In this document: positions 6,916 to 13,640 of the stretch, one piece after another
Numbering within the stretch: the first letter of the stretch is position 1
Layout of the letters: each line of letters begins with the position of its first letter
NCBI GenBank assembly: GCA_023433185.1
Contig: JAEZEN010000085.1
Span: 1 to 15,560, forward strand
Direction of reading: 5' to 3'
Length of the DNA: 15,560 nucleotides
DNA from: Pseudomonadota bacterium
GTDB lineage: Bacteria; Pseudomonadota; Alphaproteobacteria; Rhizobiales; Kaistiaceae
Program-made: the position numbers and the translations under genes
The notes under the pieces: model-generated
What the model saw: the letters and a program-made list of their open reading frames with translations, nothing else
What the model was told of the DNA's origin: nothing
Databases searched by the model: none

Positions 6916-7803
6916 CTACTCCATTCCGTCGCCGCGCCGAAGCACCCGCCCGGCCACCGCGTCGAGCTTGGCCACAAGGGCGGGATCGCGCGCCTCCGGC
7001 GCCGTCATCACGGCGCCGTCGAGGGCGCGGTCGGAGAAGGGGCAGGGCTCGTGTTCGGCCGGGAAATCACGCGCGAGACGCGCGATCAGGCGCTCGACGC
7101 GGTTGCGGTTCGCCGCGAGGACGCGAAGGACCGAGGCGACGTCGACGGCATCGTGGCCGGGATGCCAGGAATCGTAGTCGGTGACCATGGCGAGGGTGGC
7201 GTAGGCGATCTCGGCCTCGCGGGCGAGCTTGGCCTCGGGCATCGTCGTCATGCCGACGAGGTCGGCCCCCCACGCGCGGAACAGGTGCGACTCCGCCTCG
7301 GTGGAAAAGGCGGGCCCCTCGATGACCACCAACGTCCCGCCGCGGACGCAGCCGATGCCCTCCGCGTCGGCGGCGGCGGCGATGCGGTCGCCGAGCCGGG
7401 GACTCACCGGCCGCGCCATCGGGACGTGGGCGACGAAGCCCCTGCCGAAGAAGCTCCGCGGGCGCGCGACGGTGCGGTCGACATACTGGTCGACGAGGAC
7501 GAAGGTGCCGGGCGGCAGCGCCTCGCGCAGCGAGCCCACCGCGCTCACCGAAACGAGGTCGGTGACGCCGATCCGCTTCAGGGCGTCGATATTGGCGCGA
7601 TAGTTGATGTCGCCCGGGGCGAAGCGATGGCCGCGCCCATGACGGGGCAGGAAGGCGACGCGGGTGTCGCCGATGCGGCCGGTTCGTATGGCATCGGAGG
7701 GCTCGCCCCAGGGGCTCGCGACCCGCTCCTCGCGGAGATCCTCCACCCCGGCAATGTCATAGACCCCGGAGCCGCCGATGATGCCGAGAAACGCGCGCGT
7801 CAT
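6916..7803 (-). CDS. mtnP: S-methyl-5'-thioadenosine phosphorylase
   Basis: Cleaves methylthioadenosine with phosphate to adenine and 5-methylthioribose-1-phosphate, in the methionine/polyamine by-product salvage pathway. The 295-aa protein has the full MTAP signature set. These are GIIGGSGVYDI (7-17), RHGRGH (54-59) with INYRANI (66-72) for phosphate, SAVGSL (87-92), DQYVDRT (105-111), VIEGPAFST (160-168), MTTMPEAKLAREAE (185-198) and TDYDSW (208-213). D209 and D211 are at the purine-contact positions that in this family favour 6-amino purines. The ATG at 7803 has GGGAG five bases upstream; the GTG two codons earlier overlaps that SD and is rejected. No other methionine-salvage gene (mtnA to mtnD) is in the window, so methylthioribose-1-phosphate must be handled elsewhere. 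Confidence 0.96.
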   Translation of the reverse strand: MTRAFLGIIGGSGVYDIAGVEDLREERVASPWGEPSDAIRTGRIGDTRVAFLPRHGRGHRFAPGDINYRANIDALKRIGVTDLVSVSAVGSLREALPPGTFVLVDQYVDRTVARPRSFFGRGFVAHVPMARPVSPRLGDRIAAAADAEGIGCVRGGTLVVIEGPAFSTEAESHLFRAWGADLVGMTTMPEAKLAREAEIAYATLAMVTDYDSWHPGHDAVDVASVLRVLAANRNRVERLIARLARDFPAEHEPCPFSDRALDGAVMTAPEARDPALVAKLDAVAGRVLRRGDGME

Positions 7804-7911
7804 TTTCACTCCCGATCCGGCCCAATGAGCATGATGGCCGCCCTTCCGGCACGGGCCATGCTATATCGCGGGAGCGGCCGAGGCGACGGCCGAGGACCTG
7901 AGCGGAAGGCG

Positions 7912-8640
7912 ATGATCGAAAGAGCACGACGGAACATCATTACGGGTGCCGTGACCCTCGTCCCCGTCGTGGTCACAATCTGGATCACCTCCCTGGTGAT
8001 CAACCTCCTGATCTCCTTCGGCCGGCCGATAGTTCGCGCCACAGCGGCGTGGATCCGCCCCTATTCGCCGGAAACGGCGGACTTCCTGCTGTCGGACTGG
8101 TTCCTGCCGGTGCTGGCGCTCATCATCATCCTCGTCGGGCTCTATCTGCTCGGCGCGCTGGCGAGCATCGTCCTCGGGCGGCGGATCATCGCGCTGTTCG
8201 ACCGCATCATGGAGCGGATTCCCGGTATCCGCCTCTTCTACGGGGCAGCGCGGCGGCTGATCGAGGCGCTGCAGGCGCCGATGCCCGGCGGGCAGCGCGT
8301 GGTGCTGATCAAGTTCCCGACGCCCGAGATGCGCGCTGTCGGCTTCGTCACGCGCACCTTCACCACCGTCGACGGCAAGGAACAGGTCGCCGCCGTCTAC
8401 GTGCCCACGACGCCGAACCCCACGTCGGGCTTCATCGAGATCGTGCCGGTGCGTGACCTGCTCTTCCTCGAATGGACCGCCGACGAAGCGATGCAGTTCA
8501 TCGTCACCGGCGGCGCCGCGACGCCGAGCCGGATTCACTACGACAAGGATCTGCCGGCCTTCGTCCCCGACGCCACCGGGAGGAGCACGGAGACGGCGAC
8601 CAAGCGCCGTCCGGCGGGCGACAGGACCGGCGCGGCCTGA
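7912..8640 (+). CDS. DUF502 (COV-like) membrane protein
   Basis: Predicted inner-membrane protein of 242 aa and unknown function. It has a short basic N-terminus (MIERARRN) and a first hydrophobic helix at about 9-37. A second lies at about 63-92 (LPVLALIIILVGLYLLGALASIVLG), followed by a long soluble C-terminal domain. The family hallmark RIPGIRLFYGAARRLIEALQ is at about 102-121, with VGFVTRTF and VYVPTTPNPTSGF further on. DUF502 includes the plant CONTINUOUS VASCULAR RING proteins. No enzymatic role is established that I can name. GGAAGG lies immediately before the ATG. It is the only plus-strand gene between the minus-strand mtnP and petC genes and is divergent from mtnP. The last 30 or so residues are basic, low in complexity and probably disordered. 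Confidence 0.9.
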   Translation: MIERARRNIITGAVTLVPVVVTIWITSLVINLLISFGRPIVRATAAWIRPYSPETADFLLSDWFLPVLALIIILVGLYLLGALASIVLGRRIIALFDRIMERIPGIRLFYGAARRLIEALQAPMPGGQRVVLIKFPTPEMRAVGFVTRTFTTVDGKEQVAAVYVPTTPNPTSGFIEIVPVRDLLFLEWTADEAMQFIVTGGAATPSRIHYDKDLPAFVPDATGRSTETATKRRPAGDRTGAA

Positions 8641-8655
8641 TCGGGCGAAGGAAAG

Positions 8656-8709
8656 CGGGCGGGCCGCCCCCCAATGGGCGGGGGTGGCAGACCCCGGGGC
8701 CTGCCGCCC
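8656..8709. terminator. GC-rich hairpin between convergent DUF502 and petC genes
   Basis: The 77-base space between the two convergent stops holds a strong inverted repeat, GGGTGGCAG at 8682-8690 against CTGCCGCCC at 8701-8709. A T-G wobble and one A-C mismatch interrupt it, and the arms continue through CCCC/GGGG. A second self-complementary block, GGGCGG-G-CCGCCC, lies just to the left and can pair alternatively with GGGCGGGGG. No T-run follows on either strand, so it is not a textbook intrinsic terminator. Its position suggests it could stop transcription from both sides. Confidence 0.5.
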
Positions 8710-8717
8710 GACGCGTC

Positions 8718-9641
8718 TCAGTGGGCGACGGCTGCCCAGACCCGGCGCTTGGTGAGGTACATCAGCGTCGCGAAGACCAGCAGGAAGACCATGACCGAGA
8801 AGCCCAGCCGCTTGCGGGCGACGAGATGGGGCTCCGCCGCCCACATCAGGAACGCCGACACGTCCTTCGAGTACTGGTCGACGGTCTCCGGCGAGCCGTC
8901 GGAATAGGTGACGACGCCCTCCGCCAGCGGCGGCGGCATGGCAAGCGCTGCCCCGCCAAGGAAGTAGGGGTTGTAGTAGACGCCCGGCGGAATCTCCATG
9001 CCATGGGGCGGCTCCTCGCCGTAGCCGGTGAGGAGGGCGTGCATGTAGTCGGCCCCCGCCTCCTGGTACTGCGTGAAGAAGTCGAGCACGGTGTAGAGCG
9101 CCCCGCGCGGGGCCGCGCGCGCCTTGGTCATCAGCGACAGATCCGGCGGCACGGCTCCGCCGTTCGCCACCGCGGCGGCCTGGTCGTTCGGGAACGGCGG
9201 CGGAAAGCGGTCCGACGGCCGGCCGGGCCGCTCGAACATCTCGCCGTCGGTGTTCGGCCCGTCCTGGATCTGGTACTCGGCGGCCAGCGCCGAGACCTGC
9301 GCCGCCGAGAAGCCCGGCCCGTCGGGATCCGCCAGGGTGCGGAAGGCGACGTAGTCCAGGCCGTGGCAGGACGCGCAGACCTCGCGATAGACCTGAAAGC
9401 CGCGCTGGAGCTGGCCGCGGTCATAGGTGCCGAAGACGCCGGCGAACGACCACGACATCTGCTCGGGCTTCTTGAGCGGATAATGGACGGTGTCGTGGCT
9501 TTCCTCGGCCACCTCCTCGATCACCTCGCCCTGGGCGACGGCGTCGACCTCGTCCTGGGCGAGCGCACCGGGGTTCGAGCCGAGGCCGAAGACCATCGCG
9601 GCAAGGCCGGCAAGAAGCATGGGGCGCATGCGGCGGCTCAC
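8718..9641 (-). CDS. petC: Ubiquinol-cytochrome c reductase, cytochrome c1 subunit
   Basis: Membrane-anchored periplasmic c-type cytochrome of complex III, which takes electrons from the Rieske protein and gives them to cytochrome c. From the GTG at 9641 it is 307 aa. The parts in order are a signal peptide (LLAGLAAMVFGLG...ALA, to about residue 28), an acidic stretch (30-50), the family block WSFAGVFGTYDRGQLQRGFQ, the haem site C89-A-S-C92-H93, the probable sixth haem ligand M235 in AMPPPL, and a C-terminal anchor at 278-297 followed by KRR. The GTG at 9641 is preferred because GGAAGG lies eight bases upstream. A GTG at 9668 overlapping the petB stop as GTGA is an alternative that would lengthen the N-terminus by nine residues. 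It is the last gene of petABC, with separate petB and petC rather than a fused fbcH. Confidence 0.95.
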   Translation of the reverse strand: MSRRMRPMLLAGLAAMVFGLGSNPGALAQDEVDAVAQGEVIEEVAEESHDTVHYPLKKPEQMSWSFAGVFGTYDRGQLQRGFQVYREVCASCHGLDYVAFRTLADPDGPGFSAAQVSALAAEYQIQDGPNTDGEMFERPGRPSDRFPPPFPNDQAAAVANGGAVPPDLSLMTKARAAPRGALYTVLDFFTQYQEAGADYMHALLTGYGEEPPHGMEIPPGVYYNPYFLGGAALAMPPPLAEGVVTYSDGSPETVDQYSKDVSAFLMWAAEPHLVARKRLGFSVMVFLLVFATLMYLTKRRVWAAVAH

Positions 9642-9664
9642 GGGCTCTTCCTTCCGATCGAGGC

Positions 9665-10924
9665 TCACGATGCGCCTCCTGCGGCGGGCGCGCGGGCATG
9701 GCCATCCTTGGCGAGCACCGCCTCCGTGATGCTCGCCGGTCGCGGCTTCGGCCTTTCGATGAGGCCGAGCACCGGCAGGATGACCAGGAAGTGCAGGAAG
9801 TAGTAGGCCGTCAGGATCTGCGAGGCGATGACGTAGCCGCCTTCGGCCGGCTGCGAGCCGAGATAGCCGAGGCCGAGGCAGACGAGCACGAAGATCCAGA
9901 AGAACTGGCGGTAGATCGGCCGGTAGACCGCCGAACGCACCCGCGAGGTGTCGAGCCACGGCAGGAAGAACATCACCACGATCGCGGCGACCAGCGCGAT
10001 GACGCCGAAGAGCTTGTCGGGGATGGCGCGAAGGATCGCGTAGAACGGCAGGAAGTACCATTCCGGGACGATGTGCGCCGGCGTGATCAGCGGATCGGCC
10101 GGGATGTAGTTGTCCGGATGGCCGAGATAGTTCGGCAGGTAGAACACGAGCCAGGCGAAGAGGATGAAGAACACCACCACGCCGAAGGCGTCCTTGACGG
10201 TCGCGTAGGGCGTGAAGGGGACCGTGTCCTCCTTCGACTTGATGTCGATGCCGAGCGGGTTGTTCTGCCCCGAGACGTGGAGCGCCCAGACGTGGAGCGC
10301 GACCACGCCGGCGATCACGAAGGGCAGCAGGTAATGCAGCGAGTAGAAGCGGTTGAGCGTCGCGGTATCGACCGCGAAGCCGCCCCACAGCCACTGCGTG
10401 ACCGCCTCGCCGACGAGCGGGATCGCCGAGAACAGGTTGGTGATCACGGTCGCCGCCCAGAACGACATCTGCCCCCACGGCAGGACGTAGCCCATGAAGG
10501 CGGTGGCGATCATCAGGAACAGGATCAGCACGCCGAGGATCCACAGGACCTCGCGCGGCTCCTTGTAGGAGCCGTAATACATGCCGCGGAAGAGGTGGAT
10601 ATAGACGGCGAAGAAGAACAGCGAGGCGCCGTTGGCGTGGATATAGCGCAGCAGCCAGCCGAAATTGACGTCGCGCATGATCGACTCGACCGAGCTGAAC
10701 GCCAGCGTCCCATGCGGGACGTAGTGCATGGCGAGCACGATGCCGGTGATGATCTGCGCCACCAGCATGAACGACAGGATGGCGCCGAACGTCCACCAGT
10801 AGTTCAGGTTGCGCGGCGTCGGATAGGCGATGAAGGAGGAGTGCACCAGCCCGATGATGGGAAGGCGACGCTCAAGCCAGCGGGCGCCCCCGCTCGTCGG
10901 CTGATAGGTCGAATGGCCGTCCAT
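9665..10924 (-). CDS. petB: Ubiquinol-cytochrome c reductase, cytochrome b subunit
   Basis: Core membrane subunit of complex III, holding haems bL and bH and both quinone sites. The 419-aa length and eight-helix pattern are those of the full-length, non-split bacterial form. The four haem-ligand histidines are visible: H96 and H110 in helix B ([19 protein letters not shown]) and H197 and H211 in helix D (SLHY to ALHVWALH). The PEWY motif of the quinol-oxidation site is at 287-290. The C-terminal quarter contains the last helices ([33 protein letters not shown]), followed by an alanine-rich tail. The gene starts 15 bases after petA, and its TGA lies 23 bases before the preferred petC start. 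The SD upstream of the ATG is weak, consistent with read-through translation from petA. Confidence 0.98.
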   Translation of the reverse strand: MDGHSTYQPTSGGARWLERRLPIIGLVHSSFIAYPTPRNLNYWWTFGAILSFMLVAQIITGIVLAMHYVPHGTLAFSSVESIMRDVNFGWLLRYIHANGASLFFFAVYIHLFRGMYYGSYKEPREVLWILGVLILFLMIATAFMGYVLPWGQMSFWAATVITNLFSAIPLVGEAVTQWLWGGFAVDTATLNRFYSLHYLLPFVIAGVVALHVWALHVSGQNNPLGIDIKSKEDTVPFTPYATVKDAFGVVVFFILFAWLVFYLPNYLGHPDNYIPADPLITPAHIVPEWYFLPFYAILRAIPDKLFGVIALVAAIVVMFFLPWLDTSRVRSAVYRPIYRQFFWIFVLVCLGLGYLGSQPAEGGYVIASQILTAYYFLHFLVILPVLGLIERPKPRPASITEAVLAKDGHARAPAAGGAS

Positions 10925-10939
10925 GGAATGTTGCCCCGC

Positions 10940-11512
10940 TCAGCCGATCTTCAGACGCGTGTCCGTGACGAAGGAATAGACCGGGATGTGAAGGTTCTCC
11001 GGCGCCGGTCCCTGCCGGATGCGGCCCGCGGTATCGTAGACCGAGCCGTGGCACGGGCAGAAATAGCCGCCATAGGAGCCCTGCTGGCCGAGCGGCACGC
11101 AGCCGAGATGGGTGCAGATGCCGATCTGGACGAGCCAGGCCTCGCGGCCGGCGTCGCCGCGATTCTCGTCGGTCGCCGGCGCATCGGCGGCGAGATTGGC
11201 ATTGCGCGCCAGCCGGTCGGGAAGCTGCGAAACCGGAACTTCCCTCGCGGACCGGATCTCCTGCTCGGTGCGATTGCGGATGAACACCGGCTTGCCGCGC
11301 CACATCACGGTAAGCGACATCCCGGGCTCGAGCGCCGAAACGTCGACCTCGATGCTGGCGAGCGCGAGCGCCGCGGCATCGGGGTTCATCTGGTCGATCA
11401 GCGGCCATGCGACGGCAGCGGCGCCAACGGCGGCCATGGCCCCGGTGGCGATGTAGAGGAAGTCGCGCCGTGTCGGCTGCGCCTTGTCCTCGACGTCAAA
11501 ACTGCTTGCCAA
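10940..11512 (-). CDS. petA: Ubiquinol-cytochrome c reductase, Rieske iron-sulfur subunit
   Basis: High-potential 2Fe-2S subunit of complex III, which carries electrons from quinol to cytochrome c1. The N-terminus has a Tat signal-anchor, [11 protein letters not shown] (14-24), then a helix to WPLIDQM (36-42). Cluster box 1 is C133-T-H135-L-G-C138 and box 2 is C152-P-C154-H155-G-S. C133, H135, C152 and H155 bind the cluster; C138 and C154 form the disulfide. I chose TTG at 11512 (190 aa) because GGGGAG lies five bases upstream and the 14 residues before the twin arginine fit the family. An ATG at 11545 gives 201 aa but has no clear SD. First gene of the bc1 operon; petB follows after 15 bases. 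Confidence 0.96.
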   Translation of the reverse strand: MASSFDVEDKAQPTRRDFLYIATGAMAAVGAAAVAWPLIDQMNPDAAALALASIEVDVSALEPGMSLTVMWRGKPVFIRNRTEQEIRSAREVPVSQLPDRLARNANLAADAPATDENRGDAGREAWLVQIGICTHLGCVPLGQQGSYGGYFCPCHGSVYDTAGRIRQGPAPENLHIPVYSFVTDTRLKIG

Positions 11513-11585
11513 GTTCGCTCCCCTGTCAGCAGGTGCAAGGCTCATCGGCGGGGGGTTCCCGTAGGATTCCCCAGCGACCGCGCCT

Positions 11586-11614
11586 GTTTAGCCAGCGTGA
11601 TCGGAATTTGTCCA
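11586..11614 (-). promoter_or_regulatory. Weak candidate promoter for the petABC operon
   Basis: On the minus strand TGGACA (11609-11614) matches five of six positions of a -35 box. Seventeen bases later comes CTAAAC (11586-11591), a poor -10 match. It lies between the dioxygenase stop and the petA start, where a promoter for bc1 is expected. The -10 is weak and the operon could also be read through from the dioxygenase gene. Confidence 0.25.
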
Positions 11615-11663
11615 GACCATGAAGCCGGTTTGCGCACATTGTCGCGGGCCGCGGTCGGCCCGG

Positions 11664-12611
11664 TCATTCGTCGCGCCAGCGCCGGAGCCCGAGAATGCGC
11701 TCGCCAAGCGGCGTGAGCCGCGCCACCTCGGCATGGTGCTTCTCCCATTCCCGCGGGTCGCCCGGCCAGCCGCCCTTGGGGGTGCCGCGCTCGCGCCACA
11801 GGCGGATTCGCTCCTGCCGCTCCGCCTCGTCGTCCTCGCGGGCCGGCGCCATGGAGATGTACAGCGCCATCCGCACCCGGTTGCCCGAGTGGTTCGGCCG
11901 CACCCCATGGGCGAGGAGGCTGTTGAAGATGAGCAGGTCGCCCGGCTCCAACCCGACATGGACGATCTCGAGCCCCGTCGTGTCGGGCATCATCGGGTTG
12001 CGGTCCGCGGGCTGGGTCTTCACCCATGCCTCGAAATCGCGGAACAGCGCGGGGACGCACTGGAAGCCGCCGATCGCCTCGTCCTGCCGGACGAGGCTCA
12101 GCACGCCCTGGACGCCGACCGGGAGCGGACGCAGCGTGGTGTCGACGTCCCAGTGGATGAAGCCGCGGGGATCCCCGGGAACCTTCTTCGGCGGATTGAG
12201 GTTGGCACGGTCAATGCCGACCCAGAGATCCTCCCGATCCCAGATGTCGACGAAGGCGTCGTAGACGCGTCGTTCCTGCCGGTTGTCCCAGAGATACTGG
12301 TGGCTGTAGATCTCGACCATGCCGGTATCGTTGAGCTCGGCCCGGCCATGGGCGCGGCGCTGCGGCGCGTACCAGGTCTCCGGATCGTCCGGATCCTTCT
12401 CCTCGAAGCGCCAGAGGAGATCGACCAGACGCTCGACATTGTCCATCGGCACCGCACCGCGAACGATGACGTAGCCGTTGGTCGTCCAGTGTGCCCAGTC
12501 ATCCTCGCTGAGGACACGAAGCGGCAGGCGCTTGCGGATGTCCCTGAGCTGGACTGCGCCGGGCTCGGCGCCGGGATGGCCCCTGAATTCGTCGCCGCGC
12601 GGCTGATGCAT
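11664..12611 (-). CDS. PhyH-family Fe(II)/2-oxoglutarate dioxygenase
   Basis: Predicted cytosolic non-haem iron oxygenase of the phytanoyl-CoA dioxygenase superfamily, 315 aa, with no signal peptide. The iron-binding triad is visible as H153-W-D155 (FIHWDVDTT) and H235 (LLAHGVRPN). R245 or R247 (GNRVRMALYISM) is placed to bind the 2-oxoglutarate carboxylate. The jelly-roll strands around VGVQGVLSLV, GGFQCVPALF and LEPGDLLIFNS are family-like. The N-terminus includes DWAHWTTNGYVIVRGAVP, the usual entry to the fold. The C-terminal 55 residues are highly charged. The ATG at 12611 has GGGAGG upstream, but that SD lies inside a predicted hairpin. The substrate is unknown; relatives hydroxylate lipids, antibiotic precursors, ectoine and halogenated intermediates. 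It follows the beta-lactamase by 75 bases. Confidence 0.88.
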   Translation of the reverse strand: MHQPRGDEFRGHPGAEPGAVQLRDIRKRLPLRVLSEDDWAHWTTNGYVIVRGAVPMDNVERLVDLLWRFEEKDPDDPETWYAPQRRAHGRAELNDTGMVEIYSHQYLWDNRQERRVYDAFVDIWDREDLWVGIDRANLNPPKKVPGDPRGFIHWDVDTTLRPLPVGVQGVLSLVRQDEAIGGFQCVPALFRDFEAWVKTQPADRNPMMPDTTGLEIVHVGLEPGDLLIFNSLLAHGVRPNHSGNRVRMALYISMAPAREDDEAERQERIRLWRERGTPKGGWPGDPREWEKHHAEVARLTPLGERILGLRRWRDE

Positions 12612-12615
12612 GTCG

Positions 12616-12647
12616 CCTCCCTTCCGGCTCGTCCGGGCCCGAAGGGA
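12616..12647 (-). promoter_or_regulatory. Hairpin overlapping the ribosome-binding site of the dioxygenase gene
   Basis: In the dioxygenase mRNA leader UCCCUUC (complement of 12641-12647) can pair perfectly with GAAGGGA (complement of 12618-12624), which is part of the Shine-Dalgarno stretch GGAAGGGAGG ahead of the ATG at 12611. After one G-G mismatch, three more pairs (GGC/GCC) close an eight-base loop. Folded, it would hide the ribosome-binding site. It could also act as a terminator for the upstream beta-lactamase gene, but no T-run follows. Confidence 0.4.
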
Positions 12648-12686
12648 AGCGTATCACCGCGCCGCCGCGCGGGACACCATGCCGTT

Positions 12687-13481
12687 TCAGTCGCCGAGCA
12701 GCCCCGGCAGGTCCTCGAGGAGGCCATCGCGGATGATGAAGCTCACCGGGCCGTCGACCGGCCCCGCGGCGACCATCATCCGCGCGAACACCACCCGTCG
12801 GCCGTCCCTCTCGGCCCAGCCGACGAACCAGCCGAGCGGGCGCGCCTCGCCGTTCGCACCCGGGGCGTCGGGAAGCCGGCCGGCTCCGGTCTTGCCCTGG
12901 ACCGTCCAGTCGCCCGCGGCGAAGACCGGGAGGATCTCGCCGGTGAGGTTCGCCGCCTCGGCCGAAACCGGCAGTTCGTGCGCCAGCAGCCGCTGCAGGA
13001 ACGTCACCTGCTCGTCCGGCGAAATCCGGAGGGAGGACATCAGCCACGCCCGCGTCAGGCCACCCGAGACGTCGGCGTTGCCATAGTCGAAACCGGCGAC
13101 GTAGCGGGCGAAGGCCTCCTCGCCGAGCAGCGTGGCAAGATGCTGCGAGAACCAGACGATCGAGTTCGCCTCCCAGCTCGTCGGATCGACCTCGGGGAAC
13201 GCCATCTCCCGCTCCGAAGGATCGTACTCGGGCATGATCGCCCAGACCGGATCGTGGGCGCCCTCGAGGATGCCGGCGTCGAAGCCCATGACCGCGAGCG
13301 GCACCTTGAACGTCGACATCGGGGCGAAGCGCTCGCCGCAGGCCCCCTCGCGGACCAGGACCTCGCCGCTCGCCTGGTCGGCGATGACGGTGCAGGCAAC
13401 GAGGGCCTTCGGCCTCTCGGCGGCAGAGGCGGCACCGCAGAAGAGGCAGGCGGCGACAAGGGCAAGTCTCAAGGGGGACAT
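12687..13481 (-). CDS. Class D (OXA-type) beta-lactamase
   Basis: Secreted serine beta-lactamase of 264 aa, a normal OXA length. The signal peptide is MSPLRLALVAACLFCGAASA, with cleavage likely before AERP. All class D motifs are present. S56-T-F-K59 holds the nucleophile and the lysine that is carboxylated. S107-I-V109 is the S-x-V motif and Y133-G-N135 the YGN motif. W146 corresponds to the tryptophan that stabilises the carboxylated lysine, and K197-T-G199 is followed by GWFVGW. The stretch STFKVPLAVMGFDAGIL recalls the OXA-9/12/18 branch from memory, not from a search. The ATG at 13481 has AGAGG seven bases upstream; an extension to 13604 adds an arginine-rich leader and is rejected. It lies downstream of an ABC exporter, and no ampR- or blaR-like regulator is in view. 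GC use matches neighbours, so it looks chromosomal and resident. Confidence 0.93.
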   Translation of the reverse strand: MSPLRLALVAACLFCGAASAAERPKALVACTVIADQASGEVLVREGACGERFAPMSTFKVPLAVMGFDAGILEGAHDPVWAIMPEYDPSEREMAFPEVDPTSWEANSIVWFSQHLATLLGEEAFARYVAGFDYGNADVSGGLTRAWLMSSLRISPDEQVTFLQRLLAHELPVSAEAANLTGEILPVFAAGDWTVQGKTGAGRLPDAPGANGEARPLGWFVGWAERDGRRVVFARMMVAAGPVDGPVSFIIRDGLLEDLPGLLGD

Positions 13482-13640
13482 CGGGAAGCCTCTCGGAATG
13501 TGGGACGGCGTCGGGGCAGCCGTATCGGCCGCCCAGCATCGGCCCCGGACCTTTCGACTTTGGCGGCCGGGGCGGCGGGCCGGGCGATATCCCCAGCTTT
13601 TCACGCCTCCCCAGCCGTCGCCAGCCGCGATTCTCGGGGG
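13482..13640. other. Intergenic region between beta-lactamase and ABC exporter
   Basis: The longest non-coding stretch in the window, 159 bases, holds the beta-lactamase SD at its right-reading end. The middle is a very GC-rich tract made of GGCCGGGG/GGGCCGGGC blocks, with three short near-repeats of GCTGGGG on the minus strand (around 13597-13630). I see no convincing -35/-10 pair or T-tailed terminator. Whether the beta-lactamase has its own promoter is unresolved. Confidence 0.4.

Noticed and set aside
7838..7866. CTATAT block as a -10 box for the DUF502 gene
   Set aside because: No -35-like sequence lies at a 16-18 base distance; the stretch there is CCGCCC. The block alone does not support a promoter call.
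6709..7911. In-frame extension of the DUF502 gene about 400 codons upstream
   Set aside because: It lies opposite mtnP, which carries every family motif. DUF502 proteins start near the basic MIERARR segment, where GGAAGG also lies.
8472..9803. 443-codon open frame on the plus strand, running from the DUF502 gene across petC
   Set aside because: It overlaps the real DUF502 gene in another frame and all of petC on the other strand. The composition is charged and repetitive and no family is recognisable.
9642..10796. In-frame extension of petC upstream across petB
   Set aside because: The added sequence is an arginine- and histidine-rich alternative frame of cytochrome b. The signal peptide and SD place the petC start at 9641 or 9668.
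9698..11716. 672-codon open frame on the plus strand, opposite petB and petA
   Set aside because: It mirrors the highly conserved cytochrome b and Rieske genes. Its product is a monotonous D/R/H/E-rich string with no domain, typical of antisense frames in very GC-rich coding DNA.
13440..13481. Possible lipoprotein box (VAAC, residues 9-12) in the beta-lactamase signal peptide
   Set aside because: Cleavage before C12 would leave a hydrophobic core of about six residues, too short. A normal signal peptidase I site at ASA-AERP fits better.
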